In this document: piece by piece, positions 13,001-21,908 of the stretch
Layout: the number at the start of each line of letters is the position of its first letter
How positions within the stretch are numbered: position 1 is the first letter of the stretch
Source of the DNA: Macrocystis pyrifera
Lineage: Eukaryota > Sar > Phaeophyceae > Laminariales > Laminariaceae
DNA: 64,000 nucleotides
Direction: 5' to 3'
Assembly: GCA_031763025.1 (NCBI GenBank)
Contig: JASSKH010000007.1
Location: 2,881,776 to 2,945,775, forward strand
Position numbers and translations under genes: made by a program
Notes under the pieces: generated by a model
Databases searched by the model: none
Told to the model about the DNA's origin: nothing
What the model saw: only the letters and a program-made list of their open reading frames with translations

Positions 13001-14085
13001 CGGCGGCGGCGGTTCTCGTGGTTGTGTGCGCTTGACTTGTGCAGTTTTGTTCAGAGTTTCGTATCATCATGATGCGCTAGGTACTATTTTGCATGGGCCG
13101 TTTGGATTGTGGTGGATGCGTGATACGTGTGATGATCGTGAAAGTACATGTGGTAGCTTGGTTTTTGTACCGGAAGTTTGGACTATCGTGAAGGTACACG
13201 TATTTGTGATTGACTGGTTCTCTTGCATAGGCAGTCAGATTGTCGTGGAAGGGGAAGCGATCTGCTTTTCTTTTCTTTTTGCGACGGCAGATTCGAGCCT
13301 TGTAACCTGCACGCCATGTTACATGTACGCACTTTCTTGTTGTACTACTGCTGTAGTGCGGAACGTTATGGGAGAAACCCATAGTTGTCGCGCCTGTGCA
13401 CTCTATTTCATCGTGCCGAGATTTTGAGCGGATATGAACGCCTTGTGCTAAAAACAAAACCCGGGATTTAATTATTCCCATAATTATCACGACACTGCCC
13501 CCTGTATTTCCCACTACTACCTCCATCACCCGGCTTTCGACTCATACCCGACACGCCAGACCGACGCCCTCTTGAAGGCCAAACGTTATGGTAACCTGTT
13601 TGCGCCTGCCTCCGTGGACTATTGTACATGGTGCCGACTTTTTTCACGAGTATGAATGCCTTGTGCTAACACAACCCAAACCCGGGCGCCCCCCCCCCCT
13701 GCTCCCGCTCCGTCTCCAAAGGGATGCGTGGTCAATGGTCAAATGACTTTGGGCGAGCAACAAATGAGTACGCCCCTCATCGTTTCCTTCTCCCTCTCCC
13801 GCCGTTTATGGCCCTCTTATTCTCGTGTGTCTTTTTTTTCTTTTTCCTTTTTTTTTTTGTTTCTTGTCTGGCAATTAGGTTGGCTCCCCGATGCCCGGCG
13901 TGGTGGAGAAGGTTTTAGTTGCGGCGGGAGCGTCGGTATCAGAGGGAGAAGTTGTGGCGGTAGTGTCCGCCATGAAGATGGAGGTGCAGGTTAAGGCCAC
14001 GTCGGCCGGCACGGTGGCATCGCTGGCGGTTTCCGAAGGGGGCAAGGTGATCGAGGGGGCCCTTATCGTCACCCTGAAGCCGTAG
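134..14085 (+). CDS. PYC: Pyruvate carboxylase, 3' part of gene: carboxyltransferase and biotinyl domains, 11 exons
   Basis: Pyruvate carboxylase makes oxaloacetate from pyruvate and bicarbonate with ATP, using a biotin that swings between two active sites. Eleven exons join in one frame to 617 codons plus stop, beginning with SLLATRVRT of the carboxyltransferase domain; the biotin carboxylase half must lie before the window. Family motifs appear in order: WGGATFDV, RGSNAVGYTSYPDNVV, IK/DMAGLLKP (the Lys at 3484-3486 aligns with the carboxylated metal-binding lysine), HFHTHATSS, TSQPS, MKSGTA, IPGGQYSNL, GFPHKGFPE and finally SAMKME. The biotin-accepting Lys is codon 13975-13977, 36th from the C-terminus, as is usual in the family. 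The HTHD of most relatives reads HTHA. Introns run from 508 to 2765 bases and most are in phase 0. Nine of the ten complete introns start GT; intron 6 starts GC. No lesion was seen, so I take the gene as intact. Cell compartment cannot be judged without the N-terminus. Confidence 0.95.
224..1222 (+). other. Intron 1 of the pyruvate carboxylase gene, with duplicated exon tail
   Basis: 999 bases, T-rich on the coding strand. It contains diverged tandem copies of the end of exon a with its donor site: 419-451 encodes SELLENAFSLE in the same frame as exon a, followed by gttggg, and a weaker copy lies at 566-603. Two half copies of MITE family B lie at about 838-895 and 922-995. A run of 24 C occupies 1162-1185. 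Confidence 0.7.
838..995 (+). repeat. Two left-half copies of MITE family B in tandem
   Basis: Both segments start with a cttaaggactgc-type end and continue through a ctcggaacgagagt or cttggaactagagt core, like the left half of the complete element at 58609-58705. Right ends are missing. Diverged, so only moderately certain. Confidence 0.4.
1223..1327 (+). CDS. PYC: Pyruvate carboxylase exon b
   Basis: Thirty-five codons from MWGGATFDV to PNICLQ. It joins SLE at the end of exon a to give SLE-MWGGATFDV, matching the family order. Acceptor gctgctgaag, donor cag/gtacga. Confidence 0.92.
1328..2118 (+). other. Intron 2: GGTACGG-rich stretch and GCT microsatellite
   Basis: 791 bases. 1440-1630 repeats short GGTACGG and GGTACCGGTA words. 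A T run lies at about 1793-1813 and a (GCT)n tract at 1967-1988. No coding signal seen. Confidence 0.6.
2119..2301 (+). CDS. PYC: Pyruvate carboxylase exon c
   Basis: Sixty-one codons, MLIRGSNAVGYT to DAGKVAE, including the highly conserved SYPDNVV and DVFRVFDCFND segments of the TIM-barrel carboxyltransferase. Acceptor tttcttag, donor gag/gtgaga. Confidence 0.95.
2693..2975 (+). mobile_element. Diverged LTR of retroelement family C
   Basis: Matches the complete LTR at 47816-48104 in order: a start like TTGTATTGGCACTGCTTTGA, then GTAGTACTTGGGAAGCG, CTCGCTAGGCAC, the AGTACCTGCTCAATAGGC block and AACAAGGGATACATATCG. No internal region follows, so it is a solo LTR or a remnant. Confidence 0.65.
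3167..3310 (-). repeat. Dispersed repeat F, minus-strand copy
   Basis: Its reverse complement shares TCATGCATGGYCGTAGTCG, ATGACCATAGACACTCCC and the stretch ending in CTTGCACCA-type sequence with the copies at 34310-34470 and 61570-61705. About 135 bp, non-coding, class unknown. Confidence 0.6.
3373..3486 (+). CDS. PYC: Pyruvate carboxylase exon d
   Basis: Thirty-eight codons, VCVCYTSDLQ to AHMIGIK. The last codon (3484-3486) is the Lys that is carboxylated and binds the metal in this enzyme family, so the intron falls immediately after an active-site residue. Acceptor tctgcacacag, donor aag/gtggga. Confidence 0.93.
3487..4384 (+). other. Intron 4: GA microsatellite, C31 run, MITE B copy
   Basis: 898 bases. 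A GGGA/GA tract lies at 3489-3538, a run of 31 C at 4050-4080 and a T run at about 4167-4184. A 33-bp motif with a palindromic core (4182-4214) recurs in intron 10. A family B MITE copy follows at 4226-4290. Confidence 0.6.
4226..4290 (+). mobile_element. MITE family B, partial copy
   Basis: Starts at TTAACC and runs through TTTTAGTACTGCGGTCCC and ATTACTTGGAATTTGA, matching the left end and core of the complete copy at 58609-58705. The right end is degraded. Confidence 0.55.
4385..4584 (+). CDS. PYC: Pyruvate carboxylase exon e
   Basis: DMAGLLKP to TSQP plus two bases of a split Ser codon. It holds the two metal-binding His residues of HFHTH. The residue after HTH is Ala, where Asp is usual. 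Acceptor ggccttaag, donor ccag/gtgagg. Confidence 0.94.
4585..5889 (+). other. Intron 5: G run and tandem copies of its own 3' splice region
   Basis: 1305 bases. A G run lies at about 4991-5007. From about 5440 to the end are five or six diverged repeats, each made of T-rich sequence, taccggc-type sequence and an acceptor-like cag followed by cctta, the same layout as the real acceptor at 5887-5889. Confidence 0.75.
5440..5889 (+). repeat. Tandem repeat of a splice-acceptor unit, 60-90 bp period
   Basis: Acceptor-like AG/cctta-type sites occur at 5512-5513, 5627-5628, 5692-5693, 5771-5772 and, as the authentic site, 5888-5889. Each follows a long T tract and a ccggc(c/t)gtaacag-type sequence. 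One unit (about 5531-5590) has lost the cag. Unit lengths vary mainly through the T tracts. Confidence 0.8.
5890..6062 (+). CDS. PYC: Pyruvate carboxylase exon f
   Basis: Completes the split Ser (TSQPS) and runs through LNGFLASTEGSD to DHQIPG. The phase only fits if the acceptor is ccag at 5886-5889 and the donor is cag/gcaagg, a GC donor, which gives IPGGQYSNL on joining. A GT donor nearby would break that conserved motif. Confidence 0.9.
6063..6582 (+). other. Intron 6, GC-AG type, containing a MITE
   Basis: 520 bases. The donor is cag/gcaagg and the acceptor gttgtccag. The reading frame and the IPGGQ motif across the join require this rare GC donor. A family A MITE sits 50 bases inside. 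Confidence 0.8.
6113..6226. mobile_element. MITE family A, copy 1
   Basis: About 113 bp with inverted ends CTATTACGGGGGG and CCCCCCGTAGTAATAG, extended inward by CCATAGTAAATAGGACC and its complement. The AT-rich centre reads ATATATAGGTTTTTGTGTG. Confidence 0.9.
6583..6698 (+). CDS. PYC: Pyruvate carboxylase exon g
   Basis: Two bases completing Gly, then GQYSNLMVQ to FGDIVK, 38 codons, in the conserved segment after the PGGQ motif. Acceptor gttgtccag, donor aag/gtggat. Confidence 0.93.
6699..7206 (+). other. Intron 7: TGATG-type microsatellite
   Basis: 508 bases. 6768-6990 is dominated by imperfect GTGAT/GATGT repeats. Nothing else recognised. Confidence 0.6.
7207..7380 (+). CDS. PYC: Pyruvate carboxylase exon h
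   Basis: Fifty-eight codons, VTPSSKCVGDLALYLV to GFPHKGFPEE. VTPSSK and the PHxGFPE motif are family hallmarks at the end of the carboxyltransferase domain. Acceptor gtggcgtaag, donor gag/gtgcgc. Confidence 0.94.
7381..8049 (+). other. Intron 8: GTA trinucleotide microsatellite
   Basis: 669 bases. An imperfect (GTA)n tract spans about 7420-7565 and a smaller related patch lies near 7630-7770. The opposite strand gives a long Tyr-rich open frame that is only a by-product of the repeat. Confidence 0.65.
8050..8220 (+). CDS. PYC: Pyruvate carboxylase exon i
   Basis: Fifty-seven codons, VSKAILGDKKPLTTRPSAALPP to SSLLYPK. RPxAxLPP and SxLLYPK are typical of the region linking carboxyltransferase and biotinyl domains. 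Acceptor gcctcgcag, donor aag/gtgaac. Confidence 0.93.
8221..10792 (+). other. Intron 9: long intron with a complete MITE B and GCT repeats
   Basis: 2572 bases. A MITE of family B lies at 8536-8627. T runs lie near 9502 and 10137-10152, and an imperfect GCT/GTT tract at about 10460-10555. No coding segment between the flanking exons is needed, since exons i and j join in frame. Confidence 0.6.
8536..8627. mobile_element. MITE family B, complete copy
   Basis: Left end ACCCTTTTAGAACTCCAGTC is mirrored by GACTGCACTCCCGTTTGGGG on the complementary strand of the right end, which finishes CTAAAAGGGT. About 92 bp. Same TIR as 58609-58705; no clear target duplication. Confidence 0.8.
10793..11113 (+). 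CDS. PYC: Pyruvate carboxylase exon j
   Basis: The longest exon in view, 107 codons, VFSDYLDEMDK to DPGNPME. It covers the linker and allosteric region, with PTPVFWYGL, GQEFTIQ and RTVSFTVGGAVQNVEVKD. Acceptor ctttccacag, donor gag/gtatgc. It contains a run of five Ala codons. Confidence 0.93.
11559..11668. mobile_element. MITE family A, copy 2
   Basis: TATTACGGGGGACAATAGTA at the left and TTTACTACGGTCCCCCGTAA at the right, with the AT-rich centre typical of the family. Confidence 0.9.
11744..11852. mobile_element. MITE family A, copy 3, degraded right end
   Basis: Left end CTATTACGAGGGACCGTAGT and the usual centre are intact. The right end reads GGTTTGCGGTTCTACGATAG instead of GGTCCCCCGTAATAG. 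Confidence 0.8.
12708..12766 (+). mobile_element. MITE family B, left-half copy
   Basis: GGACCGCACTCCCGTTTCG and TTACTTGGAATTGGAGT match the left half of 58609-58705. The right half is missing. Confidence 0.55.
13879..14085 (+). CDS. PYC: Pyruvate carboxylase exon k, biotinyl domain and stop
   Basis: Sixty-eight codons and TAG stop. VGSPMPGVVEKV opens a complete biotinyl domain and SAMKME holds the biotinylated Lys (13975-13977). The exon ends IVTLKP, as expected for the C-terminus. Acceptor ggcaattag. Confidence 0.96.
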   Translation, partial: VGSPMPGVVEKVLVAAGASVSEGEVVAVVSAMKMEVQVKATSAGTVASLAVSEGGKVIEGALIVTLKP

Positions 14086-15096
14086 TTGACGTATTTTTCT
14101 CTTCGTTAGGAGTTTTTGTCTCTCCACTCTTGGTTTTTCGACACTCACTTGTGGTTGACGCACGCTGTGTGTGTACTACTTCTGCACACCAAAGATGGTT
14201 GTTATGGTCCTGAACGTGGGTTGATTGTGATCAACCATTGGGGGTTAGGGTTAGGATTACAGTAGTTAAATCCGTGTCGTCGAATGAGTGGTAGGCTGAG
14301 CACCCCTCGATTGAATCCCACTGCTGTGCTTACTGGTGGTCCGACTACTGCAGCTCGTGCTTTTTGGTGTGTTGGGTTTTTTGTTTCCCCTGTTGTCCGT
14401 TTTTGTTTTGTTGTCGTGAGCCGCTGGGGGCCAAAATCCAAGCACAGGGGCTTACCTACCTGCACTTTCTCTTGCCATTCGAAAGCGAATGTGGGTGTAC
14501 TCTATGTGGCTGGTTGCAACGATAGGTTGGCCGGGGCCGATGGGTGGGTGGGTGGGTGAATGGGTGGGTTTACCGCGTGTATGTATGGTACTCTACTCTA
14601 GGGCCGGATGGTGTTCGCTGTCTCGGGGGTTGGGTTCTCTGAGGTGGACTTTGATGGTTGATTCACGTGTGCTGTTTTTGTTGTCGTTTTTTTCTCCCGC
14701 GTTTTCAATTAAGCGCTGGGCACGATCGGTCGGTGACGGAAGACTTGAGCAGAGAAGATTTAGGACGTGACGCCTAAGCAAAAGGCAGGAAAGACATTCG
14801 GGTGCGCTTCCTTTTCTTTTTGTTTGTTGTTTCCGTGGGCTGGGCCGGAGCGTCGTTTGTTTTTCGTCGTCCGCAATGCACCGCAAGAATTTTGCCGTTC
14901 GCCCCATTTGACGTTGTCAGGCGTATACATACATATGTGTGTCCACATTGTCACTGCCTCTTTTTTTTTTGTCTGCGCGTACGAACTGTACTACGTGCGT
15001 GCTGATCTACTTGCCGTGTTTATTTAGCTCTTGCTGAGTTTTTAGTTTTCTCGAAAAAATTCAAGGTCCCCGGTACGAAGGACTTTCTTGTGTGCG

Positions 15097-15129
<33 letters not shown>

Positions 15130-16475
15130 CCTTTTCTTGGTGTGCCACGTTTTGCTACACACCTACACCAATAGATGGGCAGTAGGTCTATTCGATGGGC
15201 AGTCGGTGGGTTAGATGGGCAGTAGGTCGGGCGGTAGGTTGGAGGTGCTTGAAAGCTCTAGTCGTACGGTTCGAGTAGACCACTATATGCCCCGACTTGA
15301 TGTTTCGAGTCAGGCGAAAGCGACGAATTAATAAGCGACTAATCATCACACCTACATGTTAATAACTGATAGCAACTGATTGATTGATTGATACCCGGTA
15401 CCTGATACTAATACTACTATCATATAATAAATCTCAAGCAAAACAACTCACTTTACGAGTTGGGAAAGCGACGATTTTTTTATCATCGATCACCTATCAT
15501 ACTGTAGTAGTGTTGATATTGATAGTAATACTGATACCGTTACTATACCATACCTGGTACTTCTCAATTAGTCGTAGAAGTCGTGTTTCACTGGCGGTGT
15601 CCGGCGAAAAGTCTTTGTTTTCGTCATGAGATGGTGGCTTTTAAATTTTGCTTCGCTTTCCGGCAGCGCGGCCGCGAAAAAAAAAATGAGGAAAAAAAGT
15701 GTACTCCGTTGAGAACATTGTTGAGGGCCGAAGTACGTGGCAACAACGAATTGTGTATATGTGCTTTTTTTAGGCCGCAGTGTATCATGATGATTTATAA
15801 ATACAGACCTTTTAAGACATAACACCACAAAAGCGTCAGCAACGACAGGAAGTACAATATCAAAGCTATCGGCATATTTCTGATGTACTTCCATGTGATG
15901 CTCCCAGTATTTAACTACATGCCCCTTTTTAGTGCTCCGAGGGGAACATGTCGAAAAACCATATTTTTTTAGAGCAGTCGAGTGCAGCATCGATCGGCCG
16001 TACGGAGCAGTAACAAGCAACCCCGGCTGCTGAGGCATACGAGTAGGGGATATATGCTAGATGTACACGGACTACCATGCACGGGGATATAAGGGCTGTG
16101 CTTGTCGAATACGTTTTTGAACTACAGGTTTATCATATTTCCTGAATGTTTTTTTTTCGCACAATTTCGTTTTTTTCCACATTTTCCTTTTTTTTTTTCT
16201 CGCCCCAAAATACAATGGTATGTGAATGCTACACATAAGTACGTGTACAAGGGTTCCTGACATTTTGCTCTCCGTTAACTTTCCAAATTTCAAACATTTC
16301 CCTGTTTTTCCATATCTTGCTCTTTTTCTCGAGCAAAAAAAAAGAGGAATATATGGAAAAAAACGTTCTGCGATATAAACGGCCCTAAGCTTCGACTCGT
16401 GCGCGGTATGATACATGATACATTAATACTGTCTCTACCGCGCACGCTCGACAATAACAGATACCATGACGCAAG
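14086..16475. other. Downstream flank of pyruvate carboxylase, no gene seen
   Basis: No coding signal. It holds a (GGGT)n tract at 14542-14571, a run of 31 C at 15097-15127, three direct GATGGGCAGTAGGT-type repeats at 15172-15235 and a (TTGA)n patch near 15378. The 3' untranslated region presumably lies at the start, but no clear polyadenylation signal was identified. Confidence 0.5.
14542..14571 (+). other. G-quadruplex-type (GGGT)n tract
   Basis: GGGTGGGTGGGTGGG at 14542-14556, followed by TGAATGGGTGGG. Four G triplets with single-T loops are the classic form of a very stable intramolecular quadruplex. It lies about 460 bases after the stop codon on the coding strand. Confidence 0.6.
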
Positions 16476-16588
16476 TACTATTACGGGGGTCCATAGTTGA
16501 CAGGACCAAATATTGTTAGTAAAAATACCTAAATATATAGGTTTTTATGTATGCCATAGGTCCTGCTAACTATAGACCCCCGTACTAG
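16476..16588. mobile_element. MITE family A, copy 4
   Basis: TACTATTACGGGGGTCCATA at the left, ACTATAGACCCCCGTACTAG at the right, with the family centre between. Confidence 0.9.
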
Positions 16589-17001
16589 TAGTGCAGTACC
16601 ACAGCCGCCCGCGCGCCAAGAGGACCGCGAATAAATGGCGATGTTATCGAACCCACATGCACAATGCCTTCTCTTCGTCACCTACAAAACTACTGTACCT
16701 GGTAAGCCATAGTTTGTACATACGTTGAATATCGAAACGTGATTTATGGAGATGACTGTTTTCGCTGTCAGGGGTACTGTAGATAACGGTAAAAATGAGT
16801 ACTATTAAAACTTGATACCACAGCCATATCTGATTCCTGGTTGTACCAAGATACCACCGACTACGGCGGTACTGGTACGCATGATATCTTCTCTTATTAT
16901 GAGGCCTCTGTAACCATGGTGCATATACATATTGCCGAAGAATGTGCGGATATTGTTTTCGCGCTAGGGATATTGATTAATACTATAATAACACCCGGTA
17001 T

Positions 17002-17660
17002 GAAACAGGGAAAAACCGAAAATAGGTACACGTATAAAAATTGAGCCATTTATAGGTACACTGAATATTGCACTCATGAAAAGGCTTTCTGACCCTTCCT
17101 TTGATTGGCCAGCGCCCGATCGTACTTATGGCTGGCTCGAAGGTTCCAGGTGCACTTCTCTTCAGTTCCTCAAAGTTTGGCTCCACCTATTTTTGGCTCC
17201 AAGTTTACCTATAATTGGCTCCAAGCCGTACCTACAAAAGAGGGGAGCTTTTCCAAGTCAGAAAGCTCCAAGTCAACAGTCCAGCTTCTTACTGGATTCT
17301 TGGTCAGTGTGCGGTACTCTGTGACAATACAGCATTTACCCCCGCAAAACGCGATTTCGCGAAATTATCGTGTTTTCTTCTGACAACTCGGGTCACCTGG
17401 TCCCAACGGCCCAGTGGCCGTGTCTCACTTTGGCTAGAAAAGGGTTCAATTGAGCAATTTATAGGGATACTTGAAGCCAATGACAGATGGAGCCCGACTT
17501 GAGTAGACAAAGAGACGTGCGCCTGGAACGTTTCGGCCAACAATAGGTACAACCCAGGGCTGGCCTATAAGAGGGAGGGCCAGGAAGTCTATTCCCGAGT
17601 GCAATATTTAGTATACCCATCGAGGGCTCAAAATACATAGGTACGCCCATTTTTGGCTTT
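17002..17660. mobile_element. Mutator-like inverted-repeat element with 10-bp target duplication
   Basis: Long terminal inverted repeats of about 200 bp: 17003-17225 matches the reverse complement of 17455-17660, sharing AATATTGCACTC, CTTCCT, TGGCC and GTTCCAGG blocks. The element is flanked by an exact direct repeat, CACCCGGTAT, at 16992-17001 and 17661-17670. Long TIRs and a target duplication of 9 to 11 bp are typical of Mutator-like elements. The middle encodes nothing recognisable, so it is non-autonomous. Confidence 0.75.
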
Positions 17661-17792
17661 CACCCGGTATACAAGCAATACCTACTGCCGTAATATTGAT
17701 ACTGCTCTGCACACGGTCTGTACCTTCGCTATAACAGACAGCATGCTACCTCTATTAATAGAACCGTTGCGCATATCACAGTATACGAAGTA

Positions 17793-18230
17793 AGTTAAGA
17801 TCAAAGGTCGGGGCACTTTGTATCCCTGGACAGATCTGCCTATCGAGTCGGTACTCGTTGGTGCTCACGCGTGTTGTTTGCTTAGATAGAAGAGCAGCTT
17901 TGTTCCTTTCGTGCACGCGGAGACTGGGAGCCAACCTCGTGCCTAGGAAAACCCTTGATTTTTCATTTAAGACACGCTTCCCAAGTACTACAAATACGAT
18001 CCCAATACCTGGACCCAGGTAATTTCCGGGCTTTCAGCCTCATTCAAAGCAGTACCATATCACCAGCCCACTCTGATGAGCCATATATGAAGATTCATGG
18101 GGGATTCGTGGAAACGCCGATTCCACAAGCTAGAATCATTGAGTCGAAGATGCGGCTCCTCAAAACCCACTCCCACACCTCTGAACGGCAAGGTACGTCA
18201 AAAAGAGAAAGAAAGGAAGCCAGGTATTAA
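17793..18230 (-). mobile_element. Retroelement family C: LTR plus 3' internal end, minus strand
   Basis: 17793-18062 is the reverse complement of a family C LTR (GTCGGGGCACTTTGTATCCC ... CATTCAAAGCAGTACCAT). 18063-18230 is the reverse complement of the internal sequence that precedes the 3' LTR, with CCCACTCTGATGAGCC and TCGAAGATGCGGCTCCT, as at 47120-47250. The 5' part of the element is absent. Confidence 0.75.
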
Positions 18231-19398
18231 TCGTCAACGAAAGCCATCGCCAAGCCACTCGCCCCAGCATGTCAAGGGAGGAATCTTCCAGCCCCGTCAG
18301 GTCGCCCAGCGGGCTGAGGACCTACGGCTCCTCACCTCAGAGCAGCACTTGTCGTTCGGCCGCGCAGACTTGCTTCCCGTCGGGGTCGCGGGGCGCGACG
18401 AGTGGTTGCTCAGCAACGTCAGGAGGAGCGTGAACGCCTCTAGTCCCGTGGCTCCGACTGCGAGGGCGCGCTGACGTTCCCCTAGGCAAACCCCGCGACC
18501 CCGGAGGGTGCTGTGGACTTCGAGTCCCCCGTATGATCTTGGCGGAATCCCCGTAGTAGGCGTGTGTGCGCGGCGTTAGATCAGGCAACCCGCCGCAGAG
18601 GCAAGCACTTCAGCCGGTGTCATAACCGACTGGCTGTTGCTCAAGCTTCAGCTCTGAGAAGAACATATGAAAGAAAATGGTGCTCAAGACCAGTGTCGAT
18701 TATCGATCTTGTCCAACCAGACAGGATGAGGAAGAGGAGGAGAATGCTCGTTTATAAAGGATAGACCACTGAGCTCAAGAGTCTTAAGGCCCCCAGCATG
18801 CGCTGAAAACGTGAAAAATAAACGTCGAACAAAAAACTTCCGCTGAACTCGAAACGATATTTCGGGGTTCTGCCGCATGCCAACCCGAGACAACTGATCC
18901 AACGGAGTTCCACCGCATACTACTGAATCGGCCGTTCTTGACTTGCACAATAATCATGCTTACACGGGGGTCAGCAGCAAAAACATATCTCAGGCAAAGC
19001 AGCAGCACTAGCAACGGAACAGAACAGCAGCAAGACATACATAGCAGTAGCACCAGGGCAGCGGGTGAACAGCGGCATCAGCAGCAGCAGCATATCATGC
19101 ACACCCAAGGCTGCCCCTGGCACAACAGTCGGGGCTGGAGAGCACGGTAGAGCACGAGGAAGAAGAAGCACGACGTCGTCGTCGTACCTCGTCGTAACCG
19201 GTACATGTTCATTTTATAAATTTTGAAATACGTCAGCTGTGAGTTCGACTGATTAAATAGTTGATACTCAACTTTGCAAGCTGCGTAATACATGTTCATT
19301 GTGAAGGACTTTAGTTTTTTCTTGACGGTTACCCGATAAAAAAGAAAAACGCTTTTACAATACTACCGAAACTCCACGCCTCAAGTGATACTGGTGCC

Positions 19399-19432
19399 CA
19401 ATGGCAATGACGAGTACTCGTCATTGCCATTG
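19399..19432. repeat. Perfect 34-bp palindrome
   Basis: The arm CAATGGCAATGACGAGT is followed directly by its exact reverse complement. A second small inverted repeat, GGGAATGA-ct-TCATTCCC, begins 11 bases downstream. Confidence 0.85.
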
Positions 19433-21830
19433 CTGATGCCTACTGGGAATGACTTCATTCCCATTGATGGCAACCATTGCCATTGCTGCTGCCTGCTGCA
19501 TGAAAACAAAAACAAAACCGTAGACACCGTTTGCACCTCCACCACTGTACCGCTCCTCCCGCGGCGTAGATTCATCCGATTTGGTCGAAACCAAAGACCC
19601 CGTCTTCTCTGCCTCACGGAGCCTGGTAGCCCGGCGTGCACAGCAGCCGAAGAGGCTCGTGACTCTCGTTTCCCGACCATACACTAGCCTACAAACCTCA
19701 ACATTTTGGCGCAAAACTCGTGCTTTCACACGTAAAATAGCCCGAATCGGAATTTCGACACTCGTTTCTAGGACGACCAACCCTCAACGCACAAGCAACG
19801 GCGGAGCATGAGACCGGCCACCCCAGCCCATATTCCCCACACTCTTGCCGCCATGAGCTGTCGAAAGCCGCGGAGGGTTCGACCTCTCCTGTTTCGGTCA
19901 AAGGAGAAGAAGCCCAATCTGTGCTGGCATCGAAAGCAGAATATTTTTACCGTCACGAGCGAGCAGAGATGTCGGTTGACGGCACATATGCCCCTTGACA
20001 GGCAGCCGTCAAGGACATCCCAGTGCTCAAAATTAATTGTTTTTCAGGAGAGGGTTTGACGGGTCAAAGGTAGGCCAAACGTAGGCCTGGCGGGGCAAAG
20101 GTAGGACGACAACCAAATTCTTTGGCCACAAAACTGCGATAAATCAAGTATCGACCACTCAACTGGTCCAGCTCACAGCTGACGTATTCACACCCGACCA
20201 GCCGGCAGTCAGGGCACGGCGCAAGCACGCCCGAGGCCGCGCCCGACACAGTCGGGATCGGGGATCACGATGAGGCAGTTTCGTCCCGTGAGGTGAACCT
20301 CATCTCGCGCTAGCATAAACAACGGACAAAAATACGTCCAAGAAACGCTGAGGAGCGCTTAGAGCACAGGGCCAACAATATCGTATATCTAAACAAGGCG
20401 CTTCGCTCAGGAAGGAAAAGTACATCCAATCACGCGAAGCAGACAGAAGGTCGATGATCGAATATTATTTTTTCTGGTTGTTGTAGTTGCAAACTGGCGA
20501 CTTGATAATGCCAAGAGTCACATGCCGTACGTACATACCCCAGGTAGGGTACTTATTTTCTTCTTTTTGATATGCTTTATGTACCTGGTATGTACGAAAG
20601 AGAAAACACACAGCATGGCACAGCAGCAGCACCGCAAAAACAATGAAAATGAAACCGAAATTTTGCAAAGAATTGAAAATCCCCGTCCCCTCTCATGTAA
20701 TAATTTTCTGCCTGATTGAAACACCTTGCACCAGTCAAAAAAGAAAAAAAATGAGCATCAGAGCTTCTGCAGCCTCGTACGCCACCCGCCTCTCTCGCGA
20801 CCACCTCGCCACCGATTCGGTCCGGGTAAAGCTTTCCTCCCTCTCTGTCACAGTGAACCCCGTCGCCCGCCCCGCGTGAAGCCCGGTGCTCACCGTGACC
20901 CTCGTTCGCCAGCTCGACAATGTTGGTGCTCAAACTGCGTACGTCTCTCTGTATAGTTAGCTTGGTTCGCAAAAATAAGCACCGCTTGAATCTTATCTTG
21001 AAATCCCGAACGACCCTTACTATGGACTCGTACATACTCAGTCTAATTTTTTAGATGGAGGCCAGACAGAGCCCATTCATGCTTCTCTCGTGTCTTGAGG
21101 CAAGCACGATGCCTAGGCACGAAAACGGCGACCGCGCTCCTTGCAACCCCCCCTCTACCCGCCAGCATTCGCCGACAACCGCCACGGCGCCGGGCTCGCC
21201 CGCGGTGCCGTGCTCCGAGTACACGCACGCACACGAAACGAAAGAAGAAAAAATGAAAAAATAACTGAAAGTACAAAAGAATTTTCAACGAGCCGGTGAA
21301 AAAAAGCGAAAGAGAGCCTGCCAAAACGCTGAAAAACAAAATCGACTTTTTCTTTTTTTCCGGGAAAAAAATGTGGCACGAGAAGCAAGCACGAAAAGAA
21401 AGCAAAGAACGCGAAGAAAACAAAGATCGTAGAAGCGACCAAAAGTCGTGGTAGACTCGCTGAGCGCGAGGCAGGTGCTTACAATCAAGTGATTTTAATA
21501 AAAGGATAAACGTAAGGTAGTTTATATCTAACACCTGGTACCTGGTAGTTGATGGTTTATGGCGGTTGTCCGTCAGACGTCGCCCGCCCCGGATATGCAG
21601 TAGTATGTGTCCTTCGATGTGTCCTTCGACGAGCGCAGCCCTAACCCTGTCACGATTACGGTGGATATATTAGGGCGTCTTGGAAGGGAAGGAGGCTCAT
21701 TCATCGATGAGCTAGCGGCGAGTGTTATCGGAGGAAGGGATGGAGGTGCTGCACAAGACTGGCTTTATCTGTAACAAAAGGAACGCCTCCTTCCATTGAT
21801 AAAACGATCGAGTAAAAATACTCTACCGTA

Positions 21831-21908
21831 CCACCCTGTCCGGAAATACAGGAATGGTTTAACTATAAATACGAAAATAAGCGGTTCTTACATTTCCGGA
21901 CAGAGTGG
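21831..21908. mobile_element. 78-bp TIR element with TA target duplication
   Basis: TIRs of 17 bp, CCACCCTGTCCGGAAAT and its complement with one mismatch, are flanked by TA on both sides (21829-21830, 21909-21910). This fits a Tc1/mariner-type MITE. A diverged relative lies at 57959-58041. Confidence 0.65.

Larger units (their letters stand above)
11114..13878 (+). other. Intron 10: two MITE A copies, microsatellites, MITE B half copy
   Basis: 2765 bases, the longest intron. It holds MITE A copies at 11559-11668 and 11744-11852, AT dinucleotide tracts at 12430-12470 and 12770-12792, a GT tract at 12972-12995 and a MITE B half copy at 12708-12766. A short direct duplication links 12075-12140 and 12366-12430 (both contain GCCAGAAAATTGCAG). 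Confidence 0.6.

Noticed and set aside
14238..14252. Interstitial telomere repeat
   Set aside because: Only two TTAGG-type units, too few to distinguish from chance.
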